Positions 57,195-64,000 of a DNA stretch of 64,000 nt are shown in pieces. The notes beneath the pieces were generated by a model. The model saw nothing but the letters and a program-made list of their open reading frames with translations. It did not search any database and was not told the DNA's origin. Origin of the DNA: Pseudomonadota bacterium. Lineage in GTDB: Bacteria > Myxococcota_A > Bradymonadia > Bradymonadales > GCA-2716585. The stretch spans positions 1 to 64,000 of the forward strand of contig SYOX01000149.1 of the NCBI GenBank assembly GCA_005804885.1. The letters are read 5' to 3'. Position numbers and translations under genes: made by a program. The stretch's first letter is position 1. The number at the start of each line of letters is the position of its first letter.

Positions 57195-60100
57195 ATGGCT
57201 GACAAGAAGACCAACGGCCACTCCAAGGGCAAGCACGGCCTGGCCGACCTGCCCCGCGACCCCGCCCCCCGGCAGATCGCCGAGCAGTCGGAGCTGTCCA
57301 TCGCAGCGACCCTCAAGGGCCGGCACATCCTGATGACGGGCACCACCGGCTTCCTCGGCAAGGTGGTCGCCTCGATGCTCCTGCATCGGCACCCGGACCT
57401 GGGCCACCTCTACCTCGTCGTGCGCGGCGGCGGCTCGATGACCGCCCAGCAGCGCTTCGAGGCCGAGATCTCCGGGTCGCCCGTCTTCAACCCGCTCAGG
57501 GAGGTCTACACCGACGGCTTCGACGACTTCATCGCCGAGAAGGTCACCATCCTCGAAGGCGACGTCGCCCGCCCCATGTTTGGCCTCGACGAGCCCACGA
57601 TCAAGGCCCTCAAGCCCAAGCTCGACCTCGTGCTGAACTCCGCCGGCCTGACCAGCTTCACCCCCACGCTGGAGGAGGCCATCGGCGTCAACACCTTCGG
57701 CCCCATGAACGGGCTGGCGCTGGCCGGCGTGTGCGAGAAGGCCGCCTTCGCCCACGTCTCGACCACCTACGTCACGGGCCGCCGCGACGGCTTCGTCACC
57801 GAGACCGAGAACCCCTTCGGCTTCTACCCTCGCCGCCAGGAGCTCAAGATCACCTTCGACCCCGAGCAGGAGATCCGCGACTGCCACGAGGCCATCGCCC
57901 AGATCCGCCGTCAGGCCGAAGACCTCAAGTGCCTCGCGCTCTTCACCCGCCTGGCCCACGAGCGCCTCGAAGCCCAGGGCCGCGACCCCCGCGATCCCGA
58001 GGCCCTCGAAGCCCTCGTCGCCCGCGAGCGGACGAAGTGGATCCGCGAGACTTTGCGCGAGGAGGGCGTCCGCAGGGCCGACCACTGGGGCTGGACCAAC
58101 ACCTACACCTACGCCAAGAGCCTCGGCGAGCAGCTCCTGACCCGCGCCCGCGAGACCATGGCGCGCAAGCCCGCCGCCGAGCGGGTCGACATGACCATCA
58201 TCCGGCCCTCCATCATCGAGTCCGCCCTCCAGTACCCCGCCCCCGGCTGGAACCAGGGCATCAACACCTGCGCCCCCATCACCTACCTCGTCACCAAGGG
58301 CGTCCGCTTCGTCCCCACGCGCCCGGGCCTCGTCCTGGACATCGTCCCGGTCGATCTCGTCGCCAAGGGCATGCTCACCATCGCCGCCGCCCTCATCGCG
58401 CGGCAGCACGAGCCCCTGTACCAGATCGCCTCCTCCTCCAGGAACCCCTGCACCGTCCACCGCCTCGTCGAGCTGACCACGCTGGCCAACCGCCAGCACG
58501 TCGCCCGCAAGCCCTCCACCCCCCAGTGGCAGAAGTTCCTCGTCAACACCCTCGACGGCGTCCCGGTCGACAAGAAGAAGTACGAGCGCATCTCCGCGCC
58601 CACCATCCGCAAGGCCGCCGCTGGCCTGGGCCGCACCCTCGGCGCCCTGGGCAAGACCGGCTTCGGCGGCGTCGACGCCCTGGTCAAGAGCGTCAGCTCC
58701 GCCGCGCGCCAGGTCGAAAAGCAGGCCGGCATGGTCGAGAGCATCCTCGACGTCTTCATGCCCTTCACCTACGACTCCGCCTTCTTCTTCGAATCCGAGG
58801 CGATACGCAGACTTAGCGCGCGTCTGCCCGAGGCCGAGCGCGACTGGGCCTTCAACCCCGAGGCCCTGGACTGGCGCCACTACTGGCTCAACGTCCAGAT
58901 GCCCGGCCTCTTCAAGCACGTCTACCCCCAGCTCGAAGACAAGCTCAAGGCCACCCGCAAGGAGGTCTACACCCCCAAGGACCTCGTCGAGGTCTTCAAC
59001 GCCGCCTCCATCAACTACAAAGATCGCGTCGCGCTCCAGCAGATCACCCCCTCCGGGATCAAGCGCACCACCTACGCCCAGTTCAAGGCCCACGCCGACT
59101 GCGTCGCCGCCAACCTCCTGGCCGAAGGGCTCGCCCTGGGCGACCGCGTCCTGATCATGAGCGAGAACCGCCCCGAGTGGGGCATGTGCTACTTCGGCCT
59201 GCTCCAGAGCGACGCCACCGCCGTCCCCGTCGACGCCGAGATCTCCCTGGCCGAGGTCGCCAACCTCGCCCGATCCGCGCGCGCCTTCGGCCTCATCGCC
59301 TCGGACAAGGTGCGCGCGCGCCTCGACGCCGCCGGGCTCCAGCAGGTCATCGAGGCCCTGGCCGCCGAGGACGTCAAGCTGCGCCTCTTCGGCTTCGACG
59401 ACGTCCTCAAGCCCCGCACCCTCATCGACGTCGGGGCCGCCGAGGCGCTCGCCCTGGTCCCCGCCGGACCCAGGGCCTCCAAGGGCGAGCAGACCGCAAG
59501 CCTCATCTTCACCTCCGGGACGACGGGCCGCCCCAAGGGCGTCATGCTGGCGCACCGCAACTTCACCGCGCTCTTGTCGAGCATGACCCAGGTCTTCGAC
59601 ATCAACGAGCGCGACTCCTTCCTGTCCGTTCTGCCGCTTCACCACACCTTCGAGTTCACCTGCGGCTTCTTGATGCCCATCTCGCGCGGCGCCTCCATCA
59701 CCTACCTCGATGAGCTCTCCAGCGAGTCCCTCAACGGCGCCTTCAAGAACACCCGCGTAACGGCCATGATCGGCGTCCCGGCCCTCTGGCAGCTCCTGCA
59801 CCGCCGCATCACCGGCCAGGTCTCCGAGCGCGGCGCCGCCGCCCGCACCGCCTTCGACGCCCTCCTGTCGCTCAACCGGTGGACGCGCGAGCGCTTCCAG
59901 GTCAACCTCGGCCGCTCCCTCTTCGCCCCCGTGCACAAGGGCTTCGGCGGCAAGATCCGCTACCTCATCTCCGGCGGCGCGAGCCTCCCGGCGCCCATCA
60001 TGGAGACCTTCCACGGCCTGGGCTTCGAACTGCTCGAAGGCTACGGCCTGACCGAGGCCGCGCCCGTCCTGAGCTGCGGCCGCCCCGGCGCCTCCGTCCG

Positions 60101-62090
60101 CATCGGCAGCGTCGGCAAGGCCCTGCCCGGCGGCGAGATCGCCATCCGGAACCCTGACGGCGCCGGCGTCGGCGAGATCGTCGCGCGCGGCGGCAACGTC
60201 ATGCTGGGCTACTTCGACAACCCCGAGGCCACCCGCGCGGTGCTGGACGACGAGGGGTGGCTCCACACCGGCGACCTGGGCCAGATCGACAAGAAGGGCT
60301 ACCTGCACATCAACGGCCGCCAGAAGGAGGTCATCGTCGCGGCCAATGGCGAGAACGTCTACCCCGACGAGCTCGAAGAGGCCCTGGAGGGCTGCGACTA
60401 TATCGAGGAGCTCTCCATCGTCGGCCTGCCCGACGATCAAGGCTCCGAGCGCGTCGCCTGCGCCGTCCGACCCCGCGTCCCCGAGGGCCGGGACATGAGC
60501 ATGGAGGAGGCCCGCGCCGAGGTCCGCAAGTTCTTCGACCTCAAGGCCGTCCACCTGCTCTACCACCAGCGGGTCAAGGTCCTGCGCTTCGTCGACGAGC
60601 CCTTGCCGCGCACGGCCACCCGGAAGGTCAAGCGCAAGGACGTCGTCGAGCTGCTGCTGGCCAACCAGGGCGAGGAGCTCAAGGCGCCGCGGGCCGAGGC
60701 CGAGGGGAGCGCGTGGGGCCAGTGGGGCTGGCTCAGGGAGGCCGCCGCCGGGCTGGCCGGCCGCGCGCCGGAGGAGATCGGCCGCGCCTCGGCGCTCATC
60801 GACGACATGGGCTTTGACTCCCTGGCCTTCACCGAGCTGTCGGCCACCATCGAGAAGCGCACCGGCATCAAGCTCTCCACCGACGCCTTGATCCAGGCCG
60901 GCGACCTGAGCGCCATCATGGCCCAGCTCTCCGACGCGCCGCCCGCCGCCGCCAGAAACCCTGATCCATCAACACCTTACGCGGAGGGCTTCGGCCACGT
61001 CCACGCCTCGATGCGACCCCAGATCGCCCGGCGCGGCACGACGCGCCCCACCACCCAGCTCGGCGACATCATCGAGATCCCCGAGCCCGTGCGAAAGGGC
61101 GTCAAGGAGCTGCTCGGGCAGGCCCAGCAGCAGGTCTACGGCAACCTCTTCGAGATGAAGGTCCACGGCAGGGCGCACATCCCCTTCCACACCAACGCGA
61201 TCGTCGCCGCCAACCACTGCTCGCACCTGGACATGGGCCTGGTCAAGACCGCCCTGGCCGAGTGGGCGCCGGAGCTGGCGACGCTGGCCGCCTCCGACTA
61301 CTTCTTCGACACCAAGGCCAAGCGGACCTACTTCGGCCAGCTGACCAACCTCGTCGCCGTCGAGCGCTCCGGCTCCCTGGAGGCCTCCATGGCCGGCGTC
61401 AGCCGCCTCATCTCCCAGGGCCAGCCGCTCTTGCTCTTCCCTGAGGGCACCCGCTCGACCACGGGCGACATCGCCGAGTTCAGGCCCGGCCTCGGCTTCC
61501 TCGTCATGAAGACCCGCACGGGCGTCCTGCCCGTCTACCTCGGCGGCACCTACCGGGCGCTGCCCAAGGGCGCCGTCGTGCCCAAGAACCGCCGCCTGCG
61601 CGTCCACATCGGCGAGATGATCCCCTTCGAATTCTTCGAGGAGCGCACCCGGGGCATGAGCCCCCGCGACTCCTACCTGGAGGTCTCTCGCCTCGTGCGC
61701 GAGGCCGTCATGGCCCTCAAGGCCGGGCGGCGCTTCCTGGCCCCCGACGACGAGGCCCCCAAGAACCAGCGAGGCGGCGAGATCGAGGCCCTCTTCCAGT
61801 CCCTCGAAGGGCGCTTCCAGCTCAACCAGGTCGACGAGCAGGTCTCCTTCTACTTCAGCCTCGGCGAAGGCGACGACGCGAAGTGGACCCTCGTGGTCGA
61901 CCCCGAAAAATGCCTCATCCAGCCCGGCAAGCCCGGCCGCGCCGACTGCGTCGTCAAGACCTCCCCCGAGATGTTCCGCAAGATGATCAACGAGTCCTAC
62001 GTCCCCAGCTTCGACGAGTTCATGAGCGGCCAGATCAAGACCAACGATCCCAACCTGCTGATGGCCTTCCAGAACGTCTTTGGCTTCTAA
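57195..62090 (+). CDS. elbD: ElbD-like lipid megaenzyme: acyl reductase, AMP-ligase, ACP, acyltransferase, SCP2
   Basis: 1,631 residues, five domains. (1) About 40-590: acyl-thioester/CoA reductase of the Rossmann type, MTGTTGFLG (48-56) and Y-x3-K as Tyr304/Lys308, with a FAR-type C-terminal part. (2) About 605-1150: AMP-binding acyl ligase, TSGTTGRPKG (773-782) and GEIVARGG, DEGWLHTGDLG. (3) About 1165-1255: acyl carrier domain with GFDSL, Ser1209. (4) About 1300-1500: PlsC-type acyltransferase, NHCSHLD (His1341/Asp1346) and FPEGTRS. (5) About 1530-1631: SCP2 sterol-carrier-like domain. This order matches, as I recall, ElbD of Myxococcus, which makes the alkyl ether lipids needed for development. 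The likely job is to activate a fatty acid, reduce it to the alcohol or aldehyde, and transfer acyl chains. The symbol rests on architecture alone. Confidence 0.85.
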   Translation: MADKKTNGHSKGKHGLADLPRDPAPRQIAEQSELSIAATLKGRHILMTGTTGFLGKVVASMLLHRHPDLGHLYLVVRGGGSMTAQQRFEAEISGSPVFNPLREVYTDGFDDFIAEKVTILEGDVARPMFGLDEPTIKALKPKLDLVLNSAGLTSFTPTLEEAIGVNTFGPMNGLALAGVCEKAAFAHVSTTYVTGRRDGFVTETENPFGFYPRRQELKITFDPEQEIRDCHEAIAQIRRQAEDLKCLALFTRLAHERLEAQGRDPRDPEALEALVARERTKWIRETLREEGVRRADHWGWTNTYTYAKSLGEQLLTRARETMARKPAAERVDMTIIRPSIIESALQYPAPGWNQGINTCAPITYLVTKGVRFVPTRPGLVLDIVPVDLVAKGMLTIAAALIARQHEPLYQIASSSRNPCTVHRLVELTTLANRQHVARKPSTPQWQKFLVNTLDGVPVDKKKYERISAPTIRKAAAGLGRTLGALGKTGFGGVDALVKSVSSAARQVEKQAGMVESILDVFMPFTYDSAFFFESEAIRRLSARLPEAERDWAFNPEALDWRHYWLNVQMPGLFKHVYPQLEDKLKATRKEVYTPKDLVEVFNAASINYKDRVALQQITPSGIKRTTYAQFKAHADCVAANLLAEGLALGDRVLIMSENRPEWGMCYFGLLQSDATAVPVDAEISLAEVANLARSARAFGLIASDKVRARLDAAGLQQVIEALAAEDVKLRLFGFDDVLKPRTLIDVGAAEALALVPAGPRASKGEQTASLIFTSGTTGRPKGVMLAHRNFTALLSSMTQVFDINERDSFLSVLPLHHTFEFTCGFLMPISRGASITYLDELSSESLNGAFKNTRVTAMIGVPALWQLLHRRITGQVSERGAAARTAFDALLSLNRWTRERFQVNLGRSLFAPVHKGFGGKIRYLISGGASLPAPIMETFHGLGFELLEGYGLTEAAPVLSCGRPGASVRIGSVGKALPGGEIAIRNPDGAGVGEIVARGGNVMLGYFDNPEATRAVLDDEGWLHTGDLGQIDKKGYLHINGRQKEVIVAANGENVYPDELEEALEGCDYIEELSIVGLPDDQGSERVACAVRPRVPEGRDMSMEEARAEVRKFFDLKAVHLLYHQRVKVLRFVDEPLPRTATRKVKRKDVVELLLANQGEELKAPRAEAEGSAWGQWGWLREAAAGLAGRAPEEIGRASALIDDMGFDSLAFTELSATIEKRTGIKLSTDALIQAGDLSAIMAQLSDAPPAAARNPDPSTPYAEGFGHVHASMRPQIARRGTTRPTTQLGDIIEIPEPVRKGVKELLGQAQQQVYGNLFEMKVHGRAHIPFHTNAIVAANHCSHLDMGLVKTALAEWAPELATLAASDYFFDTKAKRTYFGQLTNLVAVERSGSLEASMAGVSRLISQGQPLLLFPEGTRSTTGDIAEFRPGLGFLVMKTRTGVLPVYLGGTYRALPKGAVVPKNRRLRVHIGEMIPFEFFEERTRGMSPRDSYLEVSRLVREAVMALKAGRRFLAPDDEAPKNQRGGEIEALFQSLEGRFQLNQVDEQVSFYFSLGEGDDAKWTLVVDPEKCLIQPGKPGRADCVVKTSPEMFRKMINESYVPSFDEFMSGQIKTNDPNLLMAFQNVFGF

Positions 62091-62102
62091 AGGAGCGATG
62101 CC

Positions 62103-63554
62103 TTGAACACCTACGTCGTCACCGGCGGCACCGGCTTCCTCGGCCAGCACCTCGTCCGCAAGCTCCTGAAGCAGGGCGCCGAGGTCCGCGTCGTCAGCCG
62201 CAGCGTCGATCGCGCCCTGGAGCGCGCCGGCGCCACCTTCCATAAGGGCTCCGTCCTCAACCCCCAGCAGCTCCGGCCCGCCATGGAGGGCGCCGACGGC
62301 CTCTACCACCTCGCCGGCAAGGTCGAGCGCGACCCCCAGCGGGCCCACACCCTCTTCACCCTCCACGTCACCGGCACCCGCAACGCCCTGGAGATCGCCG
62401 CCCAGTGCGGCCTCAAGCGCGCCGTCGTCGCCTCGACCTCCGGCACCGTCGGCGTCACCCGCCAGGGCCGCACCATCCCCGACGACAGCGCCGAGCACGC
62501 CGCCGACATCGTCAAGGACTGGCCCTACTACCTCTCCAAGCTCTACGCCGAAAAAACCGCCCTCAGCCTCGCCGCCCGCTCCCCCCTCGACATCATCCTC
62601 ATGCGCCCGACCCTGCTGCTGGGCCCCGGCGACCACCGCCTCAGCTCCACCCGCGACGTCCTGAACTTCCTCGACGGCAACATCCCCATGGTCCCCAGCG
62701 GCGGCCTGAGCTTCGTCGACGTCCGCGACGCCGCCGCCGCCTTCATCGCCGCCATGGAGCGCGGCCAGCCCGGCGCCTCCTACCTCCTCGGCGGCGCCAA
62801 CCTGACCTTCGAGGCCTTCTTCGAACGCCTCGAGTCCATCTCCGGCGTCTCCCGACCCCGCGTCGCCATCCCCGACCCCGCCGCCCGCGTCGGCGCCCGA
62901 TTCCTCGACGTCGCCATGAAGATCATGGGCCGCACGCCCGACATCGACCCCGTCAGCGTCGAGATGTCCCAACACTTCTGGTACATCGACTGGTCCGCCG
63001 CCATGCGCGACCTCGACTTCCAGCCCCGCGACCCCGGCCTGACCCTCTACGACACCGTCCAGTGGCTCAAGGCCAACCGCCCCCGACCCGACCACCCCGA
63101 CGAGCCACACCCCGAGCCCGCCGCCTCCCCCTTCTCCCCCGCCCACGACTGGCAGGGCGACTTCCGCCACGCCGCCTTCGGCGCCCCCGCCACCGACGCC
63201 TACGGCGACCCCCACGCGCCCTCCGATCCCCACGAAGCCTCCACCAGCATCCCCTTCCCCGGCCAGAGCCGCCTGAGCTACGACACCTACGGCGACGGCG
63301 ACGGCCTCGAATCCCTCGTCTCCGGCGCCCTCAAGGGCGTCGTCGGCACCCTCATCGGCGCCGCCACCCGCCAACCCGCCCCTCGCCAGCCCGCCAACCG
63401 CCATGCCCCCCGCACCGCCGACAGCGCCACCCCCCGCCGCGAAGCCTCGTCGACCAACGCCGACTCTCGCGGCGAGCTCGACGCCCTCCTCTCCCAGGCC
63501 ACCGACGAGGAAATGGAGACCATCCTGCGCCTCGTCCGCCGCATGAAGCAGTAA
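62103..63554 (+). CDS. SDR-type epimerase/dehydrogenase with disordered tail
   Basis: 483 residues. GxxGxxG motif VTGGTGFLGQH (6-16), active-site YYLSKLYAEK (Tyr-x3-Lys, near 142-150), and LRDLDFQPRDPGLTLYDTVQWL ending the fold near 325. The last 155 residues are Pro/Ala/Arg-rich and look disordered, with a short acidic coiled end (DEEMETILRLVRRMKQ). Extended SDRs of this kind act on sugars, sterols or lipid intermediates; sitting 12 bp after ElbD-like suggests a lipid step. Start is a TTG at 62103 with AAAGGAG upstream; an ATG at 62098 is out of frame. Confidence 0.87.
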   Translation: MNTYVVTGGTGFLGQHLVRKLLKQGAEVRVVSRSVDRALERAGATFHKGSVLNPQQLRPAMEGADGLYHLAGKVERDPQRAHTLFTLHVTGTRNALEIAAQCGLKRAVVASTSGTVGVTRQGRTIPDDSAEHAADIVKDWPYYLSKLYAEKTALSLAARSPLDIILMRPTLLLGPGDHRLSSTRDVLNFLDGNIPMVPSGGLSFVDVRDAAAAFIAAMERGQPGASYLLGGANLTFEAFFERLESISGVSRPRVAIPDPAARVGARFLDVAMKIMGRTPDIDPVSVEMSQHFWYIDWSAAMRDLDFQPRDPGLTLYDTVQWLKANRPRPDHPDEPHPEPAASPFSPAHDWQGDFRHAAFGAPATDAYGDPHAPSDPHEASTSIPFPGQSRLSYDTYGDGDGLESLVSGALKGVVGTLIGAATRQPAPRQPANRHAPRTADSATPRREASSTNADSRGELDALLSQATDEEMETILRLVRRMKQ

Positions 63555-63613
63555 TCCACCTCGACCCTTCAAGATCACGAGGGGGATAAGCACTTTAGAG
63601 CCCCGGCAGGGGC

Positions 63614-63677
63614 GAGACGCCGTCGGCATGAGACGCCGTCGGCATGAGACGCCGTCGGCATGAGACGCCGTCGGCAT
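63614..63677. repeat. 16-bp exact tandem repeat, four copies
   Basis: GAGACGCCGTCGGCAT four times without change (63614-63629 and on). The unit is not a multiple of three, so it is non-coding; being perfect, it is young. Confidence 0.9.
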
Positions 63678-63707
63678 GATCGTCGCCGCGGGTGCAGCCG
63701 GACCCGA

Positions 63708-64000
63708 TCAGGGGCCGGCAAACCCGTCGGCGGCGGGCGGTCCGGCAAACCCGTCGGCGGCGAACGGTCCGGCAAACCCGTCGGCGGCGAACGGTCCGGC
63801 AAACCCGTCGGCGATCCGACGGAACCGTCGGCGATCCGGCGCCTCGACGATCCGGCGCCGAACCGTCGGCGATCTGGCGGCAACTCGTCGGCGATCCGGC
63901 GCCTCGGCGATCCGGCGCCAAACCCGGCGGCGATCCGGCGATCTTCGCTCGGCGGCGCTGCGCCTGGCCCCCTCGATGTCGTAGATGAAAAGCTCCTCGA
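63708..64000 (-). CDS. 3' end of a gene that runs off the window
   Basis: On the minus strand a frame is open from the right edge (codons from 63998) to a TGA at 63710-63708. It reads EELFIYDIEGARRSAAERRSP, then a basic stretch, then a repeating ADGFAGPFA nonapeptide coded by the 27-bp repeat. The first part looks like real protein; the rest may be a repeat-expanded C-terminus or read-through into a repeat. Converges with the SDR gene. Function unknown. Confidence 0.4.
   Translation of the reverse strand, partial: EELFIYDIEGARRSAAERRSPDRRRVWRRIAEAPDRRRVAARSPTVRRRIVEAPDRRRFRRIADGFAGPFAADGFAGPFAADGFAGPPAADGFAGP
63715..63822. repeat. 27-bp tandem repeat, three and a half copies
   Basis: Unit CCGGCAAACCCGTCGGCGGC plus GAACGGT, at 63715, 63742, 63769 and partly at 63796. 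Further right (63823-63945) it decays into degenerate GCGATCCGGCGCC pieces. The common core GTCGGCG is shared with the 16-bp repeat. In the minus frame it encodes nonapeptides (ADGFAGPFA). Confidence 0.85.

Noticed and set aside
57171-60566. A 1,131-residue minus-strand frame opposite the megaenzyme, and another at 60969-63677
   Set aside because: Both are mirror frames of a gene with five recognisable domains. The same frame as the second is stopped by a TGA at 63708-63710, upstream of its apparent start.
63614-63822. CRISPR or integron-type array at the right edge
   Set aside because: Repeats are directly adjacent without spacers, and no integrase or cas gene is seen.

Overview
This 64 kb window is high-GC bacterial DNA with dense genes, short intergenic gaps and strong third-position G/C bias, which leaves very long open frames antisense to real genes. 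The content points to a myxobacterium-like organism (Myxococcota or a close relative such as the Bradymonadia). It has at least eleven predicted lipoproteins, calcium- and cysteine-rich surface modules, Pro-Glu-Gly stalk repeats, two large Ser/Thr kinases, an ECF sigma/anti-sigma pair, and a cluster resembling the myxobacterial ether-lipid (elb) locus. The taxonomy is inferred from content only. No rRNA, tRNA, CRISPR array, complete IS or prophage was seen.

Layout. 1-392: window edge with a possible transposase tail. 393-20231: a surface lipoprotein region. It holds a nine-module, 1,706-residue pentapeptide-repeat lipoprotein and its single-module miniature at 13472. It also holds a multidomain CotH lipoprotein, a lysyl-oxidase-like lipoprotein with apparently intact active-site residues, a thrombospondin-type-3 lipoprotein, a rifampicin-phosphotransferase-like enzyme, and a ~430 bp nested palindrome at 12939-13365. 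20259-20302 is a strong terminator between converging genes. 20532-28105: two unknown genes, an alpha/beta hydrolase, and a three-gene ABC export operon (accessory membrane protein, ATPase, permease). 28272-36406: a run of four lipoproteins and one secreted protein, mostly one operon behind a good sigma70-type promoter at 29266-29294. 36443-38771: an ECF sigma factor, an anti-sigma factor with a zinc-binding CHCC pattern, and a small secreted protein, preceded by a promoter of SigR/SigH type.

39094-54300: a PknK-like kinase-ATPase-TPR protein; an intergenic region with hairpins and a 35-bp tandem array (43364-43840); an orphan sugar-type binding lipoprotein head-to-head with a CPBP-type membrane protease; a PQQ-like propeller; a HEAT-like membrane protein; a membrane-anchored TPR protein with a C-terminal kinase; a YchF-like GTPase; and a lone SMC/RecF-like ATPase. 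A 230-bp imperfect palindrome (54301-54530) follows.

54736-63554: a four-gene operon behind a near-consensus promoter: HAD-IB phosphatase, LarA/DUF2088 protein, a 1,631-residue enzyme (acyl reductase, AMP-ligase, ACP, acyltransferase, SCP2) and an SDR. The megaenzyme matches what I recall of ElbD of Myxococcus, which makes ether lipids, so a role in fatty-alcohol/ether-lipid formation is the best inference. 63614-64000 holds tandem repeats and the 3' end of a minus-strand gene that runs off the window.

Most interesting: the repeated Cys-capped pentapeptide module in a giant and a miniature form, the ether-lipid-like megaenzyme cluster, the bacterial lysyl oxidase, and several palindromic or tandem non-coding elements.
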